From Camarhynchus parvulus (taxonomy: Eukaryota; Chordata; Aves; Passeriformes; Thraupidae): a stretch of 64,000 nucleotides of DNA. Under the pieces are notes generated by a model. The model did no database searches. It was given only the letters and a program-made list of their open reading frames with translations, and was not told the origin of the DNA. The stretch is taken from positions 24,514,501 through 24,578,500 of the forward strand of contig NC_044572.1 of the NCBI RefSeq assembly GCF_901933205.1. The letters run 5' to 3'. Positions 13,080 through 25,800 of the stretch are shown here, piece after piece; the stretch's first letter is position 1, and every line of letters starts with the position of its first letter. A program made the translations under genes and the position numbers.

Positions 13080-16000
13080 ACAAAAGAGAAATGAACAAAC
13101 AAACAAAACCCAAACAAAAAAGTGGGCAAGTAATAGAAAACAGGCTGTAGTGAGGTGGAAAAGAAAAGTGTACAGGATTGAACTGTAAGTGATGATATAC
13201 TGCTTTGGGAACAAAATAATGAAATATTTTGACTGAATGATTTAGATATTAAAATATTATCTCTAATGTGATTTCATAGATTGTTTAGAACATTTAAGAT
13301 GATCCATAAGTGGCAAGCTGGCAAGCAAGTTCTCATTCCTCAGCTCCCAGATAGGAATAAAAATAATTTCCACCTTATAATATTGAACAAAATTCTGCTG
13401 TCAGAAAGACTGCAGGTAACTCTATAGATGTTAATTTCAATCAGGCTGAATTTTAATGTGTGAAATCTTTACAAACTGCCATTATAAAAAATAATGTCGT
13501 CTCAGGTTACTATTATCACCTTAAACACAGTCTACTAATAACTATTCTAAGAAAGAATTCTAAACATCCCTGATAATTTTTTCTTCTTGTTTTTTCCAGT
13601 GTTTCTACTGCCAAATTTGAAGTGAAGCTAACAGCTTTGTGATTCCTTAGATCTAAAAATGTTGCTATGCAGCCATCTATGGAATAAGATTTATAGAAGA
13701 GTTAATATCTTTTATTAGCATATCCATGGTAAATATAGGTTGGGAAATGTTAATTAGTCAATTTGACAATTTGAAGAAAGAAGGATAACTTCTTTCTATG
13801 GAGAAAGAGGATGTTACCATAAGATGAAATAGGAGTTTTTACCTACATATATGGAGCACTGAGAGGAAAAGAAAAGGTAATTGTGTATCCATGAACAGTT
13901 AAATATATGTGAAGGATAAGAAAAATTATAATGTGTTGCCAAGTCAGTATCTCTACTGGAGTTCTTGAATATGACAGACAACACCCTCACAGACTGAATT
14001 TCCCAGTCCTGTCTTTCAAAAAGATTTTTGTAAACCTTCCCACGAGGCCCTCTCAATGATCAAATCTGATAGGTCAAAAATAGATCAGCTATGTTTTGAA
14101 AACACTCTCCCACTGGCTGATGCATCTTGCTTTTCTGAGTTCAGACTATTGAATGCACAGCACCAGCTTGGTGTCTGGGATAATACTCTGTGAGGACATT
14201 TAGGGAACCAGAAAAAGTACATCATTCTCTAGGGAGCTGCATGTGTTTCTCTGGGTTTGCCATCAAAGATGTTTTATGTGTGCCATGTTTCCATTGTTAC
14301 AGGGGCCACAGAGCCACAATTCCCCTCTCCTTTGCAGCGCTCAGGTATGGCAGATGCACTGCCATGTTCCCACTGCTCTTTACTGCAGTCTGACAAAGGA
14401 AGGCAGCAAACCCACACAGCGGGGTGCTCACAACAAAACTCTAAACTTGTGAATCCTGTTGGATCAGCAAGATCCAACAGTGCCCATACTTCTTTTTAAA
14501 GTGAATTAACGAGGCTGTTTTGCCAGCAACAGAGAATTCCCTGTCAACATGCCAAAACTAATGTTCTTCAGATGTACTCCATGAGGCCAGCACGCCCATC
14601 TCCCATGGGGATAAGAGAAGGTGTGATCTACACAGATCTGTATCCAAAGTCTCAATGTCTTGGAGGAATTGCAAAGAGCAAAGATCACTTCTACTACCAC
14701 AGACCTGTAACAGTGCACCTGTTGCAATGAGTGCCTTCAGTAATCCCTAAACAAAGTAATCCCTAAAAGTAATCCCTAAACAAAATTTCTGTCTTGACAC
14801 TTCTGTTGAATTATAAACTTAGTCTTAAATATGGAGTTTGTCCTAATTTGGCGAATACTGAAAATCAATTGTACTTTGGAAATATAATAATATTTACTTC
14901 TTCTCTACAAAAGAAAACAGTTTGCTAAAAAGACAAAGAAAGGCTAGCACCATCTCAGCTAATGTGGCAACCTGTTGGTTGGCTTTCTGTCCCCGTCTCT
15001 ACAATTTTTGCTTAAGAAGCCCTCATCTCTATATTCCTTTTGCTGGTGTTCTGGAATAAACACTAAGATCTATTTTATTTTTTACCAGCTATGACATTCA
15101 CTTTACAGCTTTCACAATGTGTAGACAATTCTGAAGCCACTGCAGATGTAGTCCTGCCATAGCTCATACTCTGATTCTGAGTGATGATGTACTGATAACA
15201 TGCTGCAATGACATGTCAACATACCAGCCCCAGATGACTGTTTGGATCTCCTAATATAGCTGGAGGCCTAGTTCAGACACAAATTTCTTTGTTGTTGACA
15301 TCTACCTTTAGAGAAACACACTCTACCCTGGGAATTTCAAACCAGAAAATGTGATGAGTTTTATACAGGGAAACAGAGCACAGGAAGGGATCATCAGGTT
15401 CAATGAGCCCAGTGCCAAACATGAATTACAGTGTAGAAGATTTCTATTTCACTAAGGTCTGCAGAACAATCACCCCACATGACCCTTCTAAGGGAAGTAT
15501 TTCCTATTGAATTTTCAGGTTTTTTTGACTGCTGAAAATTACTTTCCCTATGTCAAAACCAATAGAGCTGACAAGTATATATGTGATTGTCTTAAAAATA
15601 AGTAAATTTAATTCCTCATATTCCTTTCATTGATGAAAATCACTCCTTGTTTATCTTATTGGGCTTTCAAATGGCAGTTCTAGCTGCAATTTAATTCTGT
15701 TATGCCAGCTCTGGTACTGAAAGAAGACTCATATTCTGAGACTTCTTTATTTGCAACCCAGCTGGATCCATCTTCAGCAGTTTCTTCTTGTTATGTCTCC
15801 TGGAGCTGCACAAAAGCTGCAGCTCTCCGCAAGTCTCTCTGTAATAACATGTCGCAGGTAATTATTGGTTTCTTGGAATGCACTACCCTCTACTTCAAGC
15901 CATAATTAAAGGAATCAAACTTCAGGACAGTCTCTGGAAATCTGAAAATAGGAGTTTAATTTACGAATGTTAGGGTGGAATGGGAAATGAGTGAGCCAAA

Positions 16001-19000
16001 ATCAGCACACACTACAGTGCTTATTTGCAGTACTCTCAACAGGGCACCCCTTTCCTTTTGGCCGCCAAGTCTTACCCAAGGGGTCCTGTATATAAATGGG
16101 GTGGTGAGAACAACAGCAGGCTCTCTCCAGAAAGAGCAGAGTGCATTTATTATCAAGACAGAAAGGTATTCCTTGAAATTACATGAAGGTCTGCTGTCAA
16201 AAGGAGAATATTGCCATAGGGAAAACAAATTGTTACAGACAAGGCTTCCTCTTATACCTGTTCATCAGTGTTGCTCACACTACATGCTGAAGTCCATATT
16301 TTAAATGAAGATCGGGAGATATGTTTTGTTTTAAACAAGTGGACACCTTTGGGGATGTGAAAGGGTTATGTGGAAGGATAAGGCTTCTGTTGTGCTTTCT
16401 GTATCTATGCCACCTTTATGTTAAATGGCTGATTTCAGAAAACTCTTAAAACTTTGTTAACAGACTCCTGGATAAATCCAGGTTATAGTTCATCAAGTGT
16501 ACTTTTAACATGTTTTCCAAAGTTCTTCAGATATGGTCTATGAATATTTCTTCTTTACTAAGTGCTGGATTATATTCAATTCAAATAAAATATTGGCAGC
16601 AGTTTAATGGGATGGTCTGTACAGATCTGGGAAGCTTCACTATGAGCTTAGGTGTCATGACAAGACAGGCCCAGAAAATTGAACAGTGCAAATAACTTGG
16701 ATTTTATTCATTTCTTGGAGTTTTGTTGAGTTTTTTTAAGTTTTCGCATCACTGTGAAATTTTTACAAATTTCAGCAAAAAATACATAGCCTTCTTAAGT
16801 AAAAATGCAGCAAAGTACTTACCTAGATACTGATTTACAGCTAATTCTCTGCCTTTAACATTCTTTCACCTCTTTCTCACTACTGACTAGCTCGTTTCTT
16901 CTTTTGTGCCATTGTCTCTTAATTGTATAGTTGGACATTTTACCAGTTTTTTAGGATCTAACTAATTTTCTTTTCCCCTTCCACTCCACTCCTCTCAGTA
17001 CTTTTAGGGCATCTTTGAGATTCAAATTAGAAACCCCATGACATCATGATTTCCTCATATCCCTCTCTTGCAGTTTTAAATAAAGTGCTTTAACTTAAAG
17101 ATTCTTCAGATATGTCTCAGGGTTTTTCCCTCCAGTTCATTCACTGTATTGAAGATCAAGTATTCATTTTTGTCCCTTTCGTTTTTCTTCCCCTTCTTTA
17201 CAGGATAAAGGTTTCTTTATTGCATAACATTTTTTTGTCCATAAAGTCTCTTACTAATATCTAGGATGAAACATCCTCTCCTGTGCATCAAGCATTTTCC
17301 CATACTCTCAGAATTTCTCCCAATACCTTTCTGTAAAAATATTTTTGCTTAGAAATTTAGGGTTATATTTGTTATAGAAACATGCACAGAAGAGAAAATT
17401 TCTATCGCTTTGTCTCAACATCTTGATTTTCTTTTTCCTTATTTCCTTATTTCCTGTATCCTGTGACAGGAGGGAAGATTAAGGGCTGATCACTGGCTGA
17501 TTCCCTAATCTGCCATTTCCTTCTGAAAACGGATGATTTAACAGAGGAAAACAAGAATCTGGGGAGATAGATTCCAATATCCAACTCTTTGTTTTGACCC
17601 TGGGCAAGAATCTGGGTCTTTTTTTCCCACATCACAGCTAAATGTCCAGCTCCACAGAATTATTTTGGATTGCACATATATTCCTGCATCACCTTTTTAC
17701 GTTTCTCCCTCCCATTTTCAGTCTGCACACTTTGAAGGGCATGAAACTCCCTGATTTTTCAGGACTGGAAAATCTGTCCCCACATCTACTGTGCCTCTTT
17801 CCTGACATGAAAATCTCACCTCTGTGAAAAAGTGCGTAACCTAGAGTAATTAATTTCTGAACTGGTGACAGAACTGCTGATTATATTGGCAAATGTCCAT
17901 TGTTTCTTGTGGTTTCCATGTCTGGCCCCAAAGAATTGGATAACTCTGCTCAAATGGAGGAAAATGTGCAGTCATTTGCTTGCTTGATCATTGATACCTG
18001 ATTACAAAGGTCAGGATGATACCATTGAGGCAATACACATGAAGCTGTTTTAAAGATGTTTTCTGTTTCCTCAGAACATATTCCATTTCCTTTGGGAGAG
18101 GTCGAAGCACAGAGAATGGGGGAATAAATGAGCACTATGCTAATAAGCTTCCTGGAGCTATCATTCACATTAATTACATGTTTTCTCTGCCTCCTTTGGG
18201 TATGCTGACAGAAAGACATGAATTTCACTGGGAATTTCACCTCTATAAGTAAGAACATGAATGTTATATGAGAAAGACTAGAAAATAAATTTGGAATAAA
18301 TAAAATCTCTATAGTTACAGGGCAGCAAAGTGGGAGATGTTTATGGTTTTCTTCTAACATCTGACATCCCCACACCCAGCTCAGGCTGTAGTTCTCTTAT
18401 ATCAATGTCTGGAAAACCTAGCATTTTCATCCATTATTATTCAAGTGCTGCTAATGACTCTGCTGCTCTTAGAGAATTTAACAAATAACTGAAAGCATGT
18501 ATTCCTAATATTTTTATTTGGAAAACTATTTCAATCAGAAGAATGATTAATAATGTCTGTTTACCTGTGATTGTCTTGGTAGGCTTACCTCCTCCACCCA
18601 TTGCCATGTTCTTCTCATCTAAGTATCTTCCTGATTTCAGTGGAGCTAGTCATGGGACAGAGGAGTCCAACACTCTGTCTTGCAGAAAGACATCCAGAGT
18701 TGGTCCCATGTGGCCAGAGCTAATTTTCTTCCCCACGTTTTCAGGATTCTCCCACAGTTGTACCTCTCACATCTCTTCCCGTTTGGATTATTTCACTTGC
18801 TTTTTGAGCTTTGTTAGAAAATTAAGAGAAATGTTACAGAAACAGGCTCTTACAAACCCTTTTCCCAGTGCTATTGCAAGCACTGGGAAATATTGTTTAT
18901 TTTTCTGCTGCATCTGCACCTCGTTTCAAGCAAAACCTCTTCAGCGCCAGGTGGTCAATTTTTAATGCTGCTCACAGCAGGAAGCAATAGTTTGACAGCT

Positions 19001-22000
19001 GACCCCTTGGTACCATCAGTGTTTCTGCATAAAACTGAGAGATGCCAAATAGAAAGAAAATACTAAGAGAAGAAAATGAGACTTAAGCAGCTCCAACACT
19101 CAAATATGAAAAGAAGCTGGGGACTGTAAAGTGGAGAGCAGTGGTCTTGGGCTAAGTTTATACATTTACACGTGGAGACATAAGTCCAAAATAATACTTA
19201 GGTTAATTCCTGTTAGCAACGTTTTACTGACTTGTGTTAAGGCAGTCGGAGGCTGCAAGTACTTGTTTCTCTAACAGAAATGCCAGGCCAAATCCCCATA
19301 TATGATTTTCCCATACTCCTTGAGGAGACACAAGGTGAAAAGCAGGAGGAACCATGGACAAAGGTCGTCTGTGCTCAGGCAACATCTCTGTGTTACTGCC
19401 GACAAGGCTGGTGGCCACAGCCTTCTGTCCTTCTTCACCCTTAGGGTTCCTGCCAGGTGAAATGGCAGGAATGGACATCTTCATATTATTTCCTGTTTTC
19501 TAGTATATGTTTTCTTAAAGTGTTGTAAAGTACAGGAAAATTAATTATTCCATAAGAAGTATAAAACTATGCTATAGACTAACAGGTAAATTTCAATGCA
19601 GAGTTTGACCTGTATTTATTTGTTCATTATTAATGTTCTGCAATCATTTCTGGCAGCATATGCCTTAGGGGTGTAGCACTGTCATAGCTGTAATATTTAT
19701 ATATTCACACATGTAACACTTCTGTTAGTGTAAGCCTCATCCAAGTGTTAAAAAAGGACATCAAAATAACTCTGTGATCTGCTAGATACTTGTCTGAGCA
19801 CAGACACTTGTTGAATGAGGGGTGAATGTCTGGCCAAGTCCATAGGACACTCCAGTGGCAGAACACAGCCATTACTGACACCAGTAAATGTACTGGCCAT
19901 TCCAGTTTTTCACTGGTTTCCATCTTTTAGGTTCAGGAGCATTGATAACAATATCATCTCTCTTTTTACAGACAAAGTGGAGCACCACAAGCTCTCCAGA
20001 ATAGCCCCTCCTTCAGTTGAACATCATATAACCACTGTGTACAAAAATGCAAAGTGAGAGATCTTTTCTTCATGGTCTATTCAGGTACCTGTAATAGTGT
20101 CCAGTAATGCAGCTACTGTCTCCCTGTTTGTGATGATGAAATGGGATCAATTGATGTTGCTGTGTGATGTCACTTATCGTGAAAATTGCTTGAGGAAAGC
20201 AGGTTCTCGTATTTTTGACTGCAGCTGGTTCTAACCTTACAGTACGTTAGATTCCCTGCTAGAGACAGTTAAAGATGCAAGGAAAGAAAATGGGACTTTA
20301 GGCAGAACAGTAAAGGATGAAGTCTTCAGCTTTTTCATCACCAGATATGCTAAGCAGAAGGAGGTCCTATGAGGGGTTTGCAGCTGGTTAGGAAAGGAGG
20401 ACCCTGGCATTACTTAGCTGGCTGTAATCACTGCATTCAAGGCATAAATTGGCAGAAGCTATCGGGAGGAAACTGTAACAGCCTGGCCCACAGCACTGAT
20501 GTCTGCAGGAGGAAAATGGCTGTCCACAGGTAAACAGATGTGCCAGCAGAAGAAGTTCAACAGAAGATAGATCTCCATTCATAAATTAATTCTCAAATTC
20601 TCTACAGGGATTTGGCTTTAATGCCAGATTACAGCCCTGTATTTTACAATGCCAGCATAATATTCTGGTTGTTGTTTTTAATGTAAGAAAGAAGTTAGAA
20701 TGTTCCAGTGAAAACTATGATGAGAAAAATAGGCAGAGTAAAAGTAAAGCTATTTGAACTCTCCTAAATAGTGCATGGAACTGTGTTCAGAGGTACTACA
20801 GAAGGGTTTACTGGAATTGCCTTCAGGAGGAAAATGGGGGGAAAGTTTTCTTGGTTGCATATTCATAAGACTTAAAAAGTGTTGGGGTTTGATTGGCTCT
20901 AAAGTTGTGCTGTGTTTGATTGGCTTAGAAACTGTAACGGGAGAAAAAAAAAAGTAGAAATTCCATCCTGCTTTAATCACTGCCCACTCCGAGCTTCCCT
21001 AATGACTTCCAGATGCATTCCTTTTATGCTATTGTTTTGGCACAGTTTCCAGACAACTTTTGAGTCTGTTAACAGAAAAAAAAAAAAAAAAAGAAGAAGA
21101 AGAAAGGAGAAAGGAAAAAACTCTGCCCTCCCCTCTCTTTTAACAGAAAACAGATTTCACTGTGGTTATATAAATGTGTGATGAGCTGGAGAATTAAATT
21201 GCCTGTTGCTTTCTCTCTTGAACCTCCAGGAAAACTTCTGATAAGAAATGAAAGAAAAATACTCCTTGTAGAGAAAGAGTAGAAAGCAGATTAAGCAGAT
21301 TCTATAGAATCTATTGATATTTATGTAAATACCATGAAGTTGAATAAACTAAAAAACATTAACTCTACAAACCTAAATCTCCCCACCACAAAATAATTTT
21401 CATGCTGTGTTCTGTCTCTGCCCTGTTGAGCCATTTAAAGAAAATCATCTTGCCTCTTAATGCCTCAGTTTCCCCCATGTGAAATGGAGACAATGGTGCT
21501 TAGCCATAGTATGAAGATTTTCTATGATCTGCAGATGGCAGTCACTTTGTAAGGTAGGGTCAATACATCCTCAAACACACACAGGGGATGGCACCAGAGT
21601 CATGATGCATTTGCTAAGCTGGAAAGCAAAACAGCAGTCCCCTCTGCAGTGGTGTGCTTGATGCCCATGCAAGTGTTGTATTTGTAAGGTAGTCTGTTCC
21701 CTTTGGAACAAAATAACTTGTTAGTGCTAAGAACTTCTGTCTTTGAAAGCCAGCAAAGCACTGCCTCCTCCTTAGGCACCTCACCAGCCCTACCTTTTCA
21801 GAGGATAAAACTCAGGATGCATTATTCTGTATCTTTTAAGAGAATTCCACCATTCCTCTACTCAGACATTCTTTCTTCCCCTAATGCTGTTGTCCACATC
21901 AAAATGTCCACCCCATAGTTGCTGTATCTTCCAGTCCTCCCACCCATGACAAGGAAAGAAGAGGTGTTGCTACATCTTGTGATGAAGATATCTTTTTATC

Positions 22001-22099
22001 AGTCCTGGACTGCCTCAAGAAGTCTGGGGTTTAGGTGCTGGCATCTTCTGCACCAGCAGAAATTTATTGGCTACCAAAAACCCCATGGAGTTTCTGCAA
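13080..22099. other. Intergenic DNA, no supportable gene
   Basis: This is AT-rich sequence without a recognisable gene. Small structures seen are three near-copies of AGTAATCCCTAAA at about 14740-14782 and an A17 run followed by a GAA-rich stretch at 21076-21110. The block at 15955-16240 has a TATAAATGG motif and looks vaguely LTR-like, but no matching second copy or terminal inverted TG/CA could be found. Open frames here are short and resemble nothing known. Confidence 0.6.
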
Positions 22100-22845
22100 T
22101 GAGCAGAGACACCTTCAATCTAAACCGTGTTGCTCAGAGCCCCCTCCACCCTGACCTTGAATGCTCCCAGGGATGAGGCATCCACCACTCCTCTGGGCAA
22201 CCTGTTCCAGTGTCCCTTCACTCCCATCATAAAAAGTTTCTTCCTTCTATCTAATCTGAATATACCCTCTTTTACTCTAAAACCATTATCCCTTCTCCTG
22301 TCACTGCAGGCCCTGCTGAAAAGTCTCTCTCCATCTTCCAAACCTCCTTTAAGTACTGGAAGGCTACAATAAGGTCATTCCAGAGCCTTCTCTTGTCCGG
22401 GATGAACAATCCCAACTCTCTTAGCCTTTCCTTACAGGAGAGGTGCTCCATCTCTCTGATCATCTTGTTGGCCTCCTCTGGAGTTGCTCCAACAGGTGCC
22501 TGTCCTTCCTGCTGGACCCCAGAGCTGGGTGCAGAGTTCCGGGTGGGGTCTCTCTCACCAGCGCAGAGCAGAGGGACAAAACCTCCCTCTCAATTCTGGC
22601 CATGCTGCTTTCAGTGCAGCCCAGTTTGGTTTGGCTCTCTGGGCTGTGAGTGCCCATAGCTGGGTCATGTCCAGCCTCTCATCCACCAGCACCTCCAAAT
22701 CCTTCTCACCAGGGCTGCTCTCAATCCCTTCATTCCCCAGCATGTGTTAATACCTGGGGTTACCCCAGTCCAGGCACAGCGCCTTGACTTGACCTTGTTC
22801 AACTTCACGAAGTTCACATTGGCCACTCCTCGAGATACATAATTA
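22100..22845 (-). repeat. CR1 LINE fragment, inverted (3' region)
   Basis: On the minus strand this reads as the last part of the CR1 reverse-transcriptase ORF and the 3' region. Recognisable blocks, from the left, are the complements of CAACCTGGTCTAG-type sequence (about 22115-22135), GAAGTGTTCAAGGCC-type sequence, TGGAACAGGTTGCCC (22196-22210), the CCTTATTGTAGCCTTCCAGTACTT block (about 22350-22376) and GAGGCCAACAAGATGATC (about 22458-22475). The minus-strand frame at 22272-22463 preserves the CR1 peptide pattern ending in 'DLIVAFQYLKE', as is usual for this family. The extreme 3' octamer tail is lost or diverged. The right end fades after the GAACTTCGTGAAGTTGAAC block near 22800-22820. The copy is interrupted by stops and inactive. 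Confidence 0.93.
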
Positions 22846-25800
22846 CCCTGAGGCTAATTGCCCGTGTTTCAGAGATACTCTAAGCAGTAGTAGACTAGAT
22901 GGTCTCCAAGCAGCAAACACTTTTTGAGAATCAACCTTCTCAATTATAAATTCTTGCATAACATTATTTTATGTAAAAGGAAAACCAGTTGCTCCTGATA
23001 AGCTGGGAGAAGGGGAATACTTGGGAAAGTTCTCTCTAGAAAATTTTCAAAATGTTGGCTAGAATTAGACTGAGCGAAGGAATTTTTGAACTAAATTTTT
23101 GCTTAATTTTAAGACTTGTAGTAGAATAGGTGGATCTGTCTGTTACGAGGTGCTGAGAAAGAACCGATTTCAGTATTCAGCACACTAACCAAGTGTGCAA
23201 GTCAAACACCAATAACTCTCAGCAGGACAACAAAATCAATGGTAACAAAAGCAATTTTGATTTATCCCTTCTTTTTCATCAGTTAATGACTTTATATTAG
23301 ACAGAGAAGATCTATGACAGTTCTTTATTAAATAAAACATTTGCTAATAAAAGCAACATTAAAATTACTTGTATTTCTCTGCCATGAGAGTATATAAAAT
23401 GGTGCAGAGAACATTACAAATTTTAATCAGTCAGAAGAAAAGAACATTGCCTCCCTCTGCAACTGCTAGCAGCAATCTGGATTTTAAAAGAAATCTATGT
23501 GATAGGCACAGATCTCTCCTGAGGAACTGGTTTAATCAAACATGATTGACTGGTTTAGTCAAATATAATCTTTATTATATTTAAATTATAAGACTTTGAA
23601 CCTATATTTTACTGTGTCTTACAATATCTCAACATCCATGAAGCGAAAACATTCTGTTTGCCCATAGAAATATAAATGAGGCTACACCTTTGGATTCACA
23701 GTGAAGACAAAGTGTGTCTATACCAGAACACCAGACATGCCCAGAAGGATTCTGTACACAGAGGTGAGTTGTCCAGAACCAGTACTGGGCCAGGAAACCT
23801 TTTTTGAGCACTGTGTTACATACAAGGGTGATTCTGGGGCTGGTACCTGGAATAGGCAGAGTACATCACAACTGTCTGGCAGACTATAGGCTGGCATGGA
23901 CCAAAAGCAGCCCAGGGACCATTCTGACAATAAAGACCACTTATAGTGCCCAAGGAGATCCCCCTGTTTCATTTCACCACTGTGATCATAGCCAGCATGG
24001 TCCAGATGTAAAAGAGGATGTAGGAATTTTGTGCACATCCAAAGCAACACTTGGCAGAATAGTTTCAGACAGCTTTGAGGCAAAATCAGAAGTCTCACAT
24101 CAGAAAATCCATACCATGCCCTTTGATGTGCATAGGTATCAAATTGTTTTGGACAGGTGGTTCTAAGACTCACTCTACTTTGGCAAATTCTTCAGTCCTT
24201 GATCACCAGCATTACCATTGTCATGAAAAGTTCCCAGCTCCTGCCAAGGTTGTGCAATTCTGGGCTCTTTGGGCAGACATTGGAATAACTCTTTTAACAG
24301 CAAGCCCATTTAAATTTTAAGAAACTCAATATATTAAATATAACAGAAATGTAGGGCTGAGAAACCAAAAAGTCAGCCTAATCTATCTCTTTACTTCTAA
24401 TCAAAGGCAAATCTTTCCAGATGAATGCTGACTCATATTTGATATCCTTTTAAAACTTCTAAGAAAACTATTTCTCTGAAGAGTGGCAGTAGGTGACCGC
24501 CATTAGCAGAAAGATTTTCTCTAATAGGTTATCCAAGCTTTTTGTCTTCTGAAGAATGAAAAAATTGCTTTCTCTGCCCCAAATGAAGTGTGAGCAACGT
24601 TTGATATGCTGAAAGAACACAGATTATATGTCCATTCAATCTTAATTTCCTCAAAATTAATTTTCTAAACTTCTTCTCTACCTTGTTAAATGACTGCTTG
24701 CTCCTTTGCTTGCTCTCACTCTCAGACTCTCCAATTTGTCCCCCACACATCTCAAGAGTGAAAAAAGCTGAGACCACATGATTGTGGAAATTGTTATTTA
24801 ACTGCTTATACACAATGATTTTATTAATATACTTCTGAATGACACAGGCATACCTGCAAAGAGCCTGTGACATTGCCTCACACTCCGTTGAGGGGTAATC
24901 TCCTTTGTATTCTCCAGATCCTTCTCTGAGGTGTTATTACTCACCCAGGTTAACTATTCATTGTATATTTGTGTATCTGTTTGCTTTCCTTCCTAAACTT
25001 ATTCTGCTAGTTTTTTTTTTTTAATTGAATTCCATGGGTTTGCTCCCTTTGTCCAAGCTGTCAAGATCACTCTGAACCCTGACAATAATGGTTTTCAGCT
25101 CCTTCCCCCACTGTGGTGTCACACTTAAATGTTTTCCCGCGCTGTTGAAATATGCCCTGAGAATCTTGGGCAGAGCAGAACTCACATAGACCTCTTTTGA
25201 CATCAAAAAAATGCCCAGAATCAAACATTTATAATAAAAGACTATTTCTAGGACACCCTATTTATGACATTGTCTAAGACTCTCCCACTGCAAGACTATT
25301 TATCCAAACCTAATATCTAAAACTTGCCTCCAACTTCTTTTTTCTTCATTCTTTATGAATTCAGTGATTTCTCATTAATCAGGTTCCCCCTCCCTAAAAC
25401 TGTAAGAATTAAGTGCAGTGATGTAATGTGGACTAGATACAGAGGGAGAGTCATTTATTTCATGCAGATTTATTTTTGGCAGATGTTCTTGCAAAATTTT
25501 TCTTAACATCTTCACTCCCTATTCATTTGCCCTTTCTTTAGGAAGGGCCTAATGAGATATCTCATCCCAGAGACAAAAAAGTAACAGCCCCAAGATATGA
25601 GTTACCTTTTTACTCTTAGCTGACCTGATACAGCTTTGGCAGCTCTGATGGTTCAAGCAGGAAATTGAATTAACTGACTTCCAGAGATCCTGATCAACAT
25701 ACCTGACTCTGTGAAGCGGTACTTGCTATTGCTGGAAAGAGTTTTTCAAAATTTTTCAAGTGAAATTTTTTTTTAATGTTTTTTCAAATCAGAAAATCTT

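Noticed and set aside
15955..16310. Possible solitary retroviral LTR (TATAAATGG, AG-rich stretch)
   Set aside because: No terminal TG...CA pair, target duplication or second copy could be identified.
22870..22912. Possible extra CR1 tail (TAGACTAGATGGTCTCC)
   Set aside because: The match is too short and lacks the ATTCTATG terminus.
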